Assembly: GCA_039111635.1 (NCBI GenBank)
Contig: JBCAQO010000014.1
Span: forward strand, 2,666,001-2,730,000
DNA: 64,000 bases
Direction of reading: 5' to 3'
Source: Heterobasidion occidentale
Taxonomy: Eukaryota; Basidiomycota; Agaricomycetes; Russulales; Bondarzewiaceae
The translations under genes were made by a program, and so were the position numbers. This document shows, piece by piece, positions 45,505-56,160 of this stretch (positions are counted from its first letter, which is position 1; every line of letters begins with the position of its first letter). Below the pieces are notes generated by a model, which worked only from the letters and a program-made list of their open reading frames with translations, was not told the origin of the DNA and ran no database searches.

Positions 45505-46495
45505 AAACATGGGGTAGGCGTAGAGCTGACTTTACTAGAATATCAAAGAACCTTTGTGAGTTTCAAGGTGGGGTGTGAGATACATACTACAATGCCAAGA
45601 TATTGGATGGGCTGATGCAGGGTTGTGTGAGGCATGTGCAGGAACTACCATGGTGATGCTTGATATTGAGCAAGGTGATGCAAAATTACTCTTGCACATG
45701 ACAATAGTGATATTGCTAGCGAGCGATTGGGGGACTTCAAGGGCAGCAACAAAGGCCCTAACAGTTGAGATGACAAGAGTTAAATTGAGCGGGATGAGAG
45801 CGATGTTGATGTGGACGTGATATGAGTGAAATCTTCTTGCAAAGTTGAGCTTTAAGCAGAGGGGTGTTTGAAACTGGTGTATTGCAGCATCGTAAGTAGG
45901 TATTTATAGTAAATCAAAAGTGGTAGAGTAAATGCAAGCTTGTAAGGTAACATGGGTCGATATTGTGCCAAAACCATAATACAGAAAGATAAAAGAAAAT
46001 CATGTGCAAAGGTGCTCGCAGACTACAAGGTTCTGTTGCACTGCGGTCAAGAGACAAAGCAATATTCAGTAAGGAGATGTATCAGCGAGACAAGGTGATT
46101 CTAGGAGGAACAAGGAGAAGTGGATCACAAGACCTGTACTGTCCAATAGGTATGCTTGATAAAGCTCACTGTGATATTGTACTGTAGAGTGACTCGCAGT
46201 GCTGCTCTTGTGGTCAATACTTGCGAGGTGTATGGTGAGAGCTTGGTGAAGCCTTGGTGGGTGTGGCGAGCTCTCGGCCATTATGCAATATGTATGGGGA
46301 TATGAGTGAGAAGATGCAAGGTGATGACTGTGGGTTGCAATAAAGACTGTGTTGGCCTGCTACTATGATATTGAGCTCATGATGGCATCAGAGAGACTTG
46401 GGCTAGGTTATGGAATTGCCTAGCAGTGTTTAGGGTACTCTATGAGGTCAGCATGCTAGTGGTTGTAGAACTGCAAAAACAGGGGCCTTGGCACT
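45505..46495. other. Insertion of unknown type inside the LINE RNase H/C-terminal region
   Basis: LINE homology stops near 45505 (after the RNase H GHSGNHG region) and resumes near 46525. The intervening 1 kb is not LINE-like. A TATA-like TTACTATAAATACC is on its minus strand near 45900. It might be a solo LTR (TGGGGTAGGC at 45510, TGCA near 46475) but the flanks do not give a convincing TSD. Confidence 0.35.
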
Positions 46496-46499
46496 TAGA

Positions 46500-47580
46500 G
46501 AGGTGGCATCAACAGCAATGACCAAGCCAATTGTGCTCGAAGAAGCGTAGAAGGAACATCTGACTTACTTGACCTATTAATCCTATTGGCCTTTGACCTA
46601 CAAGGCGCACAAATTGCAACCCTCTCACAATCATTAGCATACGAAGGAATAAGACAAACTAAAGAACACAAACTCACTCAATAATGCAACACAACCACAT
46701 GACTTGACACCACCAGAGGAGCTGTACAAACATGATCCAACATCATCAAAACCAATGACACAATATAGACAAGATGCAACATGTTGACCTCAATATTACA
46801 ATCAAGCAATTTCTGTTTAAAGCACTGCATATTACTCACCATATAAGACAGTACCGGGACAACAACATCAAATACAAGCACAGATCACACTTTTGCATAT
46901 GTGAATACCCCAATGAAGACCTCAAACACATATTACTGCACTGCACTAACCCAGTAAGAGCACTCATTTGGACAATGGCCCGTAATCTTTAGCCAAACAA
47001 CAAAGACAACTAGCCTGAGCTCCACCTAGAAACAATCCTAGGATATAGACTTCTGACAACTAACGACCCCACCTCTGACAAAGACCGTAGAAAAAAGACA
47101 AGAGGCCCAAACCACTAACTAAGAATCCTAGTATCCAAAGCAGTCTAATCTGGGTAATACGCTGTGAGAAAATAATACAAGACCAAAATCACACAATCCC
47201 AGAAATCAAACAATGTTGGACAAGGAAAATAACAACACACCTTAACATTGACCAGGTCACCGTAACCAAAATTCACCATAAACCAAAAAATAGATCCATA
47301 ATAAAAGAAACATGGGAAAAATCCTCACTTACAAAAACAAACTCCCATCTAACTGGACCCATACTCTAGAGGTTTTAGTGGGTATTAAACCACCCTGACC
47401 CTACCTTAAGGGACACTCAGGTGGTTTGAAGTCCTACACTGCCCCAACACAGGCATGCGTAAATGTATTTTCTATCCTTGACCGAGTCTGCTCCCTTCAG
47501 GGACAGCCTCGCTATAGCGCATTTACGTAAGTCTGAACCAATAGTTAGTTATTATATGAATATATTGCTTGTCAAAAAAA
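46500..47580 (+). pseudogene. LINE C-terminal region and 3' end, first LINE type
   Basis: Plus-strand words: AFDLQGAQIATLSQSLAYEG, KQFLFKALHITHHI, a zinc-type motif CICEYPNEDLKHILLHC (near 46900-46950), LRILVSKAV, KNKLPSNWTHTLEVLVGI (near 47330-47380). After the stop region a 3' UTR runs to GTCAAAAAAAATGG near 47571. The order QGAxxATLxQ, QFLFK, C-x2-C...H-x3-H-C and LPxNWxHxxEVLVG is that of Tad-like LINE ORF2 C-termini. Confidence 0.75.
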
Positions 47581-48665
47581 ATGGAACACTAATAGAGCTT
47601 AGGTCATGTGACCACCAGGCATAACTACAGCCACAAAGCTTAGTTGCTTTGTAAGGAACCTTGAAATGGAGGATAGTGATATAAAAAGACAATATAGAAG
47701 AGCAAGAATATACATGGTAAGAGAGCATGGTGCTTTAGGGAAGATCATGTGAAAGCATGGTAAACTCCTTACACCAACAATTTGGGGCTACATAGCAAAA
47801 GTGTGAGTAAAGAATAACAGGCATCTAGTGTCTTTATAATATTAAAACCACAAAGTGTGGAGGGGATTGTGTGGTGATATCAGGGAACAATATAAATATA
47901 AAAATAGAGAAGAGAATGAGGGACACTATTTGAGCAATCATTGTGCACTATGAAAAAAGCAATTAAACACATAATAATCAGCTAAGAACAGTGAAAAAAA
48001 AAACTTTGAAAGAGAGAAGCAGCTAAGATACAAGTTTCACTGAGATTGTGGAAAGATGGTGAGTAGCAACAAGAGGCTTTATTGTCCAATTTATGTACTG
48101 ATATCATAGCAGTTAGAAACAACAAGTTGAAGAAAGAAGTATTGAGATGTTGTAGGGAAACTAAGGAGAGAGAGTCTGTAGAGTGAATTGTGGAGCAGCT
48201 AACTCAATAAGCTGCTAAAATTAATAATTGGTGACAGAGGTGCAGAGGCCACTGAGGATCTCAAGATCTATTGAATTTTAGAAGTTTATTGAGGCAAGAT
48301 TGATTAAGCTTCAGATAATTTTAAGATCTTATAAGAACCAGGGCTAGCATTGAGATAGCAGGCAGATATATTGCTTAGCAAGATTGGGATTGTAATAAAA
48401 AATAAAAAGTCTCTTCAGATCAAGCAAAATCTAGTAGAAAATGATAGATTGTAGCAGAAAAAATGATATATTTTTAATCTTGTCTAATGCTACCCTTTGT
48501 ACCACTTTCTACCAAATATAGTTCCATCTCTTTTAAAAACCTTGTTTGCCAGCTTTTTTTCTCTGTGCTACCTTCCTCAACCATAAATCAGCACATTAAA
48601 CTTAGGGGGAAAAGCAAGGCTCAGTAGTAACAAGTATTCCAAAAAATTAACCAAGATTAAGCAGT
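47581..48665. other. AT-rich region without a recognisable gene
   Basis: No frame longer than about 60 codons and no recognisable motif up to the start of the gypsy LTR at 48666. Confidence 0.5.
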
Positions 48666-49283
48666 TGTGAGGACTGCGTCCTAATACGTGCTTGGCACGT
48701 GAACGGATAGGCTGGTCAAGTGCTTCAGACGTGATACAGACTTGGACCATTCTCCATGACTCATTCCCATTAACATGCTAACTGCATGAATGCTTACTTA
48801 TGGTTCCTGGTTCTTAATGTGGATAGACATTGGTTTCTGGCCCTGTCCTTGGTTCCTGATCGATCATGACGTGGCTAGACATTTGATATGGATGTGGACA
48901 GACATTAGTGATCTTGTACTATACTTGGATCAATGATGTGTCTTTGCTTACGGATCTCAATTGTTTACTTTGGTACCTGAGAAGTGCACAGACCAGATTG
49001 CAATCCGGCCCTAGATACTTCTTTGTATAGATAGGCGAGATGAGCTTCTAAGAAGCTTAGCTCGTTCACCTGTAATACACTTGATCTCTGCACTATGCCC
49101 GGTGTCTGGCTACCTTCCTAGCCCATACTTTGTGATCTCTGTCAGATCTGAGACTTCTTTGCATGGTCTGACGACACACTAAATCCGTCTCACTTCACTT
49201 CACTCTCTCTACTCACCCACTACTACACCGGCCTCGCCACCTTTTATGTTCTCAGTTAGACACCTCCTTGTGTCATCTGTTGG
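48666..49283 (+). repeat. 5' LTR of gypsy G, left part (U3, R, start of U5)
   Basis: It starts TGTGAGGACTGCGTCC and continues collinear with the solo LTR at 23966-24800. TATA box TATAGATA is at 49026-49033 and AGCTCGTTCA at 49059-49068, 33 bp from the TATA start. It is broken at 49283 by element H; the GTTGG at 49279-49283 is the duplicated target. Confidence 0.93.
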
Positions 49284-50046
49284 TGTTAAGACCTAGTCTT
49301 TGCACGTGATGTGCCAGGCGGCTCCAGAGTCACTGAGGGATGTGCCAAATACAAGTGCATCCAATGAAAGCACCAGTGGCTAACTGTGTGCGTAATTTGG
49401 AGTGCACGAGAGACTTGTAATGGTATTGTGTCTCCAAGAAGGCACAAAAGTCTTCCCACAGATGCGGGGGTACAACCTGGTGCAGGCCTGGGTGACAGTA
49501 GATATGCTGCCTACTGAAGTCGAGATAGAATACTGCTAGTCCTGTATAGAACTCAGCCAGTATTGATATGACAACTGAGTGGTTGAGGATGATGATAAAG
49601 AGAAGCACAAGGGCAAGTTAAACCAATGTTTAATTAGATGTTCTATTGACAATCAAAGGTCTGGCCTAATGGCAAAGACTATGATGTAGCAGAGGTATGG
49701 CTAATACCAAAGATCAAGAGTAAGAACAGGTGGGTAGGTAACAAAGGTGAATGAGCTGGCGAGACAGGTCTTTGGCTTGTTCTATATATACGTAGTCTAC
49801 TTTAGGGCATGATCTACAGAAGGTCTGTGCTTCTTTAAGGTTCCAAGTAAACGGTCAAATAGAAGCAAACAATCAACAAACAAACCGTTGGGGCAGGAAC
49901 AGGAACCAGGAACAGGAACAGGGGCAGGAACCGTTCAGGTAACTGTGATGATGTGATCGCGGGTATAGGTCATATCTGTTGGTCATAGACCACATTTCAT
50001 ATGATCAGGTGATTATATATCATGTGTTATGAGCCAGCTCTTAACA
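49284..50046 (-). repeat. 3' LTR of gypsy H
   Basis: It is 763 bp with inverted ends TGTTAAGA/TCTTAACA. Compared with the 5' LTR it lacks about 65 bp near 49958 and has a few extra CAGGAA units near 49898-49930. TATA box on the minus strand at 49790-49782, and AGCTCATTCA at 49757-49748, 33 bp away. Confidence 0.94.
49330..49608 (-). CDS. 92-codon frame in U5 of the H 3' LTR, unknown
   Basis: It starts at an ATG (MLLFIIILNHSVVISI) and contains VPPHLWEDFCAFLETQYHY, and FIGCTCIWHIPQ at the end. The same frame is open in the 5' LTR (58327-58605). The N-terminus is hydrophobic. Between the two LTRs 4 of 7 differences change residues, which gives no sign of selection. It may be a chance frame. Confidence 0.25.
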   Translation of the reverse strand: MLLFIIILNHSVVISILAEFYTGLAVFYLDFSRQHIYCHPGLHQVVPPHLWEDFCAFLETQYHYKSLVHSKLRTQLATGAFIGCTCIWHIPQ

Positions 50047-50059
50047 CCACCCCCTTTCT
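50047..50059 (-). promoter_or_regulatory. Polypurine tract of gypsy H
   Basis: On the minus strand AGAAAGGGGGTGG directly precedes the 3' LTR (TGTTAAGAGC). Typical PPT placement for plus-strand priming. Confidence 0.85.
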
Positions 50060-51863
50060 AACCTCGGCCTCACATATAGCGCAATGGGTAATGGTCGGTT
50101 GGGTTGTGTGATATGTAGGCCAAGGCAAAAGTCAGGTAGTGCTGTGCAATAATAGAGTGGGGATTGACTAGATGTGAGTCAGGCAAAGGGAAGGCATAAT
50201 GATGCATGGTCCGGGACATTGGTTTGACTAGTATCTAGCCAGTGTTGGTGGGCGCAGCATGGGTGGAACGGGGAGCGAGGGTAAAGACAGTAATGACAAG
50301 GTCAGGACTGGTGGGGAAGATCTGAGGGGATGGCTCAGATGTTGGCATGTGTGCATATGTGTTGATGTTGTACAGAGCGTAGAGCGCAAGCTTGAGCATG
50401 ACCTTGACTGCATTGTATATGGCAACGCACTGATGAGCATGCACCCACGTTGGGGTCCGGGGAAGGTATTCGGGAAGCTTTGGGGAGAAGCCGACCAGCT
50501 CTAGATGTGTACCAAAGACACCAACTATTACCAAACACGATCGGTCTCTACCCAACCGACCGCAAGCCACCGAAGGATGTTTGGCAGCACTTGGGTCAGT
50601 TTGCCCATATCTTACATACTTACCATGACCGCACAGGAGTGTTACAATAGGTGTTTACGAGATCGGAGCCAGTAGTTTGTTTCGGCCGATGTGCTCCATG
50701 AGTTGGTCGGTCCTTATCGCTTATCTTCCCGACTTTCGCATGGTCGGTCAAACACAATCTTGCACCATTACTTGTTGTACATTACTATTTCCTTATTTTC
50801 ATTGGTTCTCCAACGCTTGTTCCTGCTACCTACGCTCAGATGATAGATACCGAATGTGTGGGATTTTGTCATCGCTAATAGACTTTTACCTTATCGCCTT
50901 CAGGACCCATATGGACATTTCACCTACCTTCTTATCTTCACTGTTCGCTGGGTCTTGGCGCTTGTTCAGTACTTACTCTCACTTCTCATTTTGATATTTT
51001 ACTTAGGGGCTCCATTTACTATAAAACCGTACATACAACTCTGGAATAAACCAGCTTTTGCACCCCGCAGTTCAGAGCTCATTTGCACTTGTCTCAAACA
51101 TTGAAATTGTCTTCGCCGACTTTTGCAAACTTGTCCTCCTCGTCGTTCGGCCTCATTCATGTTTGTACTCATCTCCTTGCTTGTACCCTCGTCCATCTTT
51201 GTATATTGTCAGAGTCCCATGTGACTCTTAAAGCATGTAGTTGTCAGTCGCAACACTACCCTCTCGTCACCGATTGACTCCCCGACCCAACTCGACTGAC
51301 CGAATGTTTGGTCGCTGTTCGGTGCAGTCCCAAAACTGTTCGGGTGCTGTTCGGGTGCTTTAATCTCACCCTTCTCATTACTCTTCAGTGCACCCTCGCT
51401 TTCTCAAGTCCTAACTAACGATTCCTTGTGTATCAGATACTAGCTTCAGCACCCCCTGCATTAGAGGTTGTTTTGGTGTTGTCCTCGGCACTTAGAGCCG
51501 CCTCTAGCATATCAGTGTGGGTCCTGTTTGTTAGGCATTCTCCTTGGGAGGTCCGTAGGAGATATCTAGTAGTTTGTACAGCAATGGGTTGTTATACCAC
51601 TTGCTATCTAGCAGAGGAAGGGGTGCAAGTAGAGGGTGGTCAAGTGAGAGTGGGGAGATTCCAGGTGTCGGGCTCTCTAATATAGGCCCTGCTTTGTTTG
51701 GTCCTGCTTGGCCAATCTGCTGGGTTTGAATCTCTTGCCATCACTGCTCCTCTCTGGATTTTTCTGGTTCCAACTCTACAATAGGCAATCAGCCAAGATT
51801 GTCTTCGGTGTCCATGGCATTGGAGTCGATAGTTAATTGTCCAAGATTACTTTTGATGTCTTT
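50060..51863. other. Extra 1.8 kb between pol and 3' LTR of H
   Basis: This sequence lies inside H but does not belong to gag-pol. It contains the repeat shared with 32064-32590 (about 50415-50912, opposite orientation) and a short repeat shared with 41220-41285 (about 51455-51520). On the plus strand a frame reads LYPTDRKPPKDVWQHLGQF and YHDRTGVLQ. No signal peptide, membrane or envelope-like pattern was seen. It could be captured host DNA or another element inserted in H. Confidence 0.55.
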
Positions 51864-52199
51864 TCATAGCAGTTCGCTAGTTGGGGTGGTTCTCCAAGGA
51901 GCTTCATTTGAAGCGCTGCTCATAGTGCTTGAGCGGGGGGTAGGGTAATCTGTTTCCTGTGGTATCTTAATAGATAGTGCTGGCCGTTTTGTGCGTGTGT
52001 TTAGACTGTCAATATCCATAGTACCTGGTAGCCATCCAGGGGTATCTTTAATTAATAGGTCTCCTAATTCTTCGGCCATGTCAGATTTGTGTTGCTCATC
52101 TTTGGAGATTACCTGTATGTCTCTGTCAGAGTTGGGGGTACTGGGGGTATAAGGAGTGTGTCCTCGTCTGAGTTGATGTCTTTTGCTGAGACGTGCCAA
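51864..52199 (-). pseudogene. Polar frame at the 3' end of the H coding region
   Basis: 111 codons, rich in Ser, Thr, Asp and Glu (DSLNTRTKRPALSIKIPQET). It overlaps the end of the acidic frame 52126-52752 in a different frame. The text TPYTPSTPNSD repeats what the other frame reads as SLYPQYPQL, so a frameshift probably split one protein. No domain recognised. Confidence 0.4.
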
Positions 52200-52752
52200 G
52201 CACCACTTCCATATGGTGTGTAGAGTATGGGGGTGTCTGTTCCGTAGGCGTGGAGGAAGGGGTGAGTCCTATTGGTGAGTAGGACATTTCTGAGTCTGTT
52301 TCTTCTTCTTCCTCTTCATCTTCTTCAAAGGTTGTGGAGAGGGGTCCTTTCCTCCATTCTCTATTGACGCTGTCTAGGTCCATAGCGTCTTTGTACACTT
52401 CTTTGTCCAGCGAGTAATCTGAGCCTTCATCCATGTAGTCTTCATCGGCATTTTGATAAGATGTATCTTCCAGTTCCGGTGTGTGGACCGAGCCTTTTTC
52501 TGATCTGTAGTCTTTGTTGGCATTTTGACAAAGTGAGTCTTTCTTCCAAGTGAGTCCCTTGGTCATTTGTCTCTCCAGGTCCTTGACTGTGCGGTATCTC
52601 CAATTTGATACTTGTTTGTCTGTGTTCTTCCTGGCCCACATTGATTTGTGGGATTTCCTTGACTTGTATTTAACTCTAGAGGAATATGTTGGTGTGCGAG
52701 AGGAAGGGAAAGGGGCTACCTTCGTTTTCCGAGCGCATTCATGTTTATTTGT
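52126..52752 (-). pseudogene. Acidic C-terminal extension downstream of H pol
   Basis: It follows the 32-residue repeat frame in the same frame after a single TAG at 52753-52755. It begins basic (RVKYKSRKSHKSMWARKNTD) and becomes strongly acidic (FEEDEEEEEETDSEM). The tail is Ser/Thr/Pro-rich. No known domain. Because repeats, basic segment and acidic segment share one frame, they may have been one protein with the chromodomain. Confidence 0.5.
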
Positions 52753-53289
52753 CTAAGTGCTCTTTCCTAGACTCTCTGTGTCGTAAGTGAGGTTCTTCCT
52801 TTGTTGATGCATAAGTATCTGTCCACTGGGTAACAATGGTTGGGCCTTCTTGATTTCCAACCTGATTTCCACCGGTGTTGCACCGGTAGCCAGGAACTGT
52901 CTTCCTAGCTTCGTCTTCCTAAGCTTTTGCTTGTATTCTTCATCCACTATGGATGCTTGTATGTGTGCGACTGTGGCTCCCGTGGCTAGTAGTTTCTTCC
53001 CTATTGGGTAAACGAGTAACTTGTGCCTTATGAATTCTTTCTGTATAGCGGTTTCTGCCTGTTTAACTATTAGTCCTGCACCAAGTAGCTTCTTTCCTGC
53101 TAATGTCTCTGTCAGCTTCCATCTTGAGGTTTCTTCCTGTATTGTGGTCTTTGCCTGTTTGACCGTTAAACCTGCGTTGAGTAGTTTCTTCCTTGCCGAG
53201 GTCTTCATCAGCGAGATTTGTCTGTCGCACAGTTCCACTATCTGGTTTCTGTCAAGTGCGAGTTGTAATTCCCAAGTAAATGGCCCCAT
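52753..53289 (-). CDS. Four-fold 32-residue repeat protein downstream of the H chromodomain
   Basis: After the chromodomain and one TGA the same frame continues GMGPFTWELQLALDRNQ and then four tandem units of 32 residues. Unit starts: SARKKLLNAGLTVKQAKTTI, LAGKKLLGAGLIVKQAETAI, PIGKKLLATGATVAHIQASI, KLGRQFLATGATPVEIRLEI. The pattern is GKKLLxxGxTVxxAxxxIxxEexxxKL, probably two helices per unit. I know no such module in chromoviruses. Its ATG at 53289 gives a 178-residue product; alternatively it was the C-terminus of Pol. Confidence 0.6.
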   Translation of the reverse strand: MGPFTWELQLALDRNQIVELCDRQISLMKTSARKKLLNAGLTVKQAKTTIQEETSRWKLTETLAGKKLLGAGLIVKQAETAIQKEFIRHKLLVYPIGKKLLATGATVAHIQASIVDEEYKQKLRKTKLGRQFLATGATPVEIRLEIKKAQPLLPSGQILMHQQRKNLTYDTESLGKST

Positions 53290-53292
53290 GCC

Positions 53293-53598
53293 TCAGACTG
53301 CCAGTGGGTATTTCCTGTGAAAGTCGCTAACTTCATCTTTTGTGTTCTTGATCGCATCCACTGATTCCCATGAGTTGTTGGATTCTGGGTACCCTTTCCA
53401 TTTGACTAGGTATTGTAGGGTCTTCCAACGTCCAAAGCGGCGGGATGCTATAATTCTTTTGACCTTGAATTCTTTCGGTCCTTCGATGAGGCCAGGTGGA
53501 GGTTTCCTATCATTTGGACCGTGAGTGGTGTTCTCCTTGTACATGGTTAACTGCAAGGCATGGAAGACATTGTGTATCTTCCTCCAATTCTTTGGCAA
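53293..53598 (-). pseudogene. H integrase C-terminus and chromodomain
   Basis: LPKNWRKIHNVFHALQL is the usual integrase end before the chromodomain. The chromodomain reads FKVKRIIASRRFGRWKTLQY, LVKWKGYPESNNSWESVD. Chromodomains at this position define chromoviruses and direct integration to heterochromatin. The piece is shifted relative to integrase by a frameshift near 53612 and ends with TGA directly before the 32-residue repeat frame. Confidence 0.88.
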
Positions 53599-53611
53599 CT
53601 CTAGCCAATAG

Positions 53612-54766
53612 TTAACTTGTTCCTATGGTGTCCAAAATTTTGAATGGCCCAAATCTCTTTGGCCTTAATTTCTCTAAGAGGTGATCCGTGTGTATGTTCT
53701 TTCTGTCAAGCCATACTTGATCACCTATCCTGAATGGGGGAAGTTCTACTCCAAACTTGTCATGCTGAGTCTTCATGGATTTTGCTGCAATTTCCAGACT
53801 AGCCTGTGCTTCTTGCTGTGCCTTCTTTAATAGTTCCAGGTGCTTGTCAGCAGTGGGTACATTTGTGTTTTCGACAATTGCAGGGTAGGCTCTTGGTTGA
53901 TATCCATGAAGAAGCTCAAATGGCGAGATCTTTGTCGCCGAGTGCTGGTGTGAGTTGTGGGCATATTCCACATAAGGGATTAGATTGGCCCAGTCATCCT
54001 GTGTGGAGCTGCAAAATGCCCTAAGGTATTGCTCCAATTCCTGGTTCATCCGCTCCGTTGCTCCATCCATCTGTGGGTGGTAAGCTATGCTAAGGGATGA
54101 CTTGATTCCTAATTCTTATAGTAGCGTCTGTGCTACTTTAGACACAAATTGTGTTCTGCGGTCCGAAATTATCTTGTCCAGTAATCTGTACTGTCGCCAT
54201 GTGTGATCTAAGATTAATTTTGCTGTACCATTGGAATTGATTGTCTTCTTGCAAGGGGTGATGATGGTTGTTTTTGTTAACCAATCTGTGACCACGTGTA
54301 TCAAGTTGTATCCATTTGACTCCAGGAGATCTATAATAAAATCCATAGTGATTGTTCCGAATAGTTGGTCCAGAATCTCCGTCGGTTTTAATGGCACTAT
54401 TGTTGGGTGTGTGTTGTTCTTTGTTGATTGACATATTGCGCATCCTTCTACGTATTGCTGTACCGTGTTAGACATTCCAGGCCAAGTATAGTCTTGACTG
54501 ACTGACGCCAAGGTACCTCTAACTCTTGGATGTCCCGCTGTTTGGTTGTCGTGATGCCGTTTGATTATGTCCCTTTGTAGCTCTTTGTTTGATGGTACGT
54601 AAACCTTTCCGCAATGTAGTACAAGGCCATCCTCTTTGTTCCATTCTTGTAAGCCTTTCTTGAGGGATCTTGGTCCAAGTTCATTGACCTGTTTCAGTAT
54701 TTCCAATAGCCAGGGGTCTTCTTTGTTTTCTGCTATGATGCAGTCCCTAAGCTCCATCTCAATCAT
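53612..54766 (-). pseudogene. H integrase (zinc domain and catalytic core)
   Basis: HHCC zinc domain: HHDNQTAGHPRVRG...CAICQSTK. Catalytic core: ITMDFIIDL (first Asp), IISDRRTQFVS (second Asp), DGATERMNQELEQYLRAF (Glu). A TAA at 54116-54118 separates core parts in the same frame. The integrase would insert the cDNA, giving the 5-bp TSD seen. The frame is lost at 53612, just before the chromodomain. Confidence 0.9.
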
Positions 54767-54898
54767 GGTAACCGCTGTTCTTTCCGTTGCCCTAAGGTGG
54801 AATATGTTTTGTGGATCAAGAGGTTCTATCAGATCTGTTAAGCCAAGATGAACAGATCAGATGTTTGTTGCTTCTGTGAAGGGGGTCTGGGAGTTTAG

Positions 54899-55432
54899 CT
54901 AGGCTGTTTTACTGAAAAGTTCCAGCCCCAGGAGGACTTCTTCTAAATTGTCTAATTCCACCCCCTCTTTATGGTTTGGCCTTCGAGACAGACTGTCCAA
55001 TTTATTTGTGGTCCCCGCCTTGTGTGTGAGTTTGTAGTTGAAGCATGGGTAGTTTTGTTCTGCGGGTGCAAGGGATTTTGATATATAGGCACATGGGTGC
55101 CACTTGCCGTCCTTGGCCTGTTGCGAGAGTACTGCACCTATAGCAAAATCAGAGGCATTGCATTCAATGCGGAATGGCTGTTCCGTATTCGGCATGATTA
55201 GTACAGGTGACTCAGTGAATGCCTTCCTAAGTTGTTGGAAGGCCTGCTCACATCCCGGGGTCCATTCCCAGACGTGTTCCTTTTGCGTTAGTTCAAATAG
55301 CGGTCGTGCTATCTTTAAGTAATCTTTTATAAATCTACAATAAAAGTTGCAGAATCCAAGGAAGGATTGTACTTCCTTGACACAAGTAGGTGTCGGCCAC
55401 TGCGCAATTTCTTCTACCTTGACTGGATCCAT
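54899..55432 (-). pseudogene. H RT connection and RNase H, internally deleted
   Basis: RT thumb: SFLGFCNFYCRFIKDY, PLFELTQKEH. RNase H begins FRIECNASDFAIGAVLSQQ, AYISKSLAPAEQNYP, then jumps to KLTHKAGTTNKLDSLSRRP. About 60 residues that usually lie between these (including acidic RNase H residues) are missing, so RNase H is inactive. It is one frame off the RT upstream because of an indel between 55433 and 55545. Confidence 0.88.
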
Positions 55433-55545
55433 TTCCAGGTGTCCATGCGAGATGATGTACCCAAGTACGTCAATTTGTTCTTATAGAAATGGCATTTTGA
55501 TGGCTGCAGGTAGAGGTTGTTGTTCTTTAATATCTGTAGGACCTC

Positions 55546-56073
55546 TCATACAATTTGGATGTGTTCTACCATGGTCTTGGTGAATACCAAGATGTCATCC
55601 ATGTAGATTGCGACCTTCCCTAAGTAGATGAGGTCCTTGAAGAGTGAGTTCATCATTGTTTGGAAGGTTGCCAGTGAGTTTGTTAATCCGAAGTATATAA
55701 CGAGGGGTTTATACATTCCTAGATTTATTAGGAATGCTGCCTTGTGAATATCCTTCTTGAAAATCTTGATGTTGTTAAAACTTGTGTCAACATCCATGAG
55801 CGAGAGGTATTCCGTGTTCTTGAGTAGATCTAAAAGTTCCTGGATTATTGGCAGGGGTGACTTGTTCTTTACAGTTATTTTATTTAACCAGCAATAATCC
55901 ATGACTGGCCGCAGTTTTCTATTCTTCTTTTTGACAAAAAAGAAGGGTGATGCTATGTGCGATTTGGAATCCCTGATGAATCCCTTGGCCAGATTTTTTT
56001 CTATAAATTTCTTGAGCTCGGCCTGTTCAACAGGACTTAGACTGTAGAGTTTATGGTGTAGTGAATGCTCCAT
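55546..56073 (-). pseudogene. H reverse transcriptase core
   Basis: Reads [67 protein letters not shown] and the catalytic YMDD at 55594-55605 (AIYMDDILVFTK). Usual Ty3/gypsy order. Some conserved residues differ (SLATF for the more common APATF). It is in the same frame as gag and protease upstream. Confidence 0.92.
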
Positions 56074-56160
56074 GCCCTCCTTGATGTTGATATGATGGTT
56101 CCACGGTCTTTCTGGTAGGAGCCGTTTTTTGGGTTGTCTGGTGAATACTTCCTTGTAGTC

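Noticed and set aside
45505..46480. Solo LTR of a third retrotransposon family
   Set aside because: A TATA-like box and possible TG...CA ends exist, but the flanks (AAACA and AAAAC) do not match, and no second copy was found in the window.
51864..52641. Possible envelope-like gene in gypsy H
   Set aside because: No signal peptide, no membrane segment and no cysteine pattern; it is acidic and in frame with the chromodomain region.
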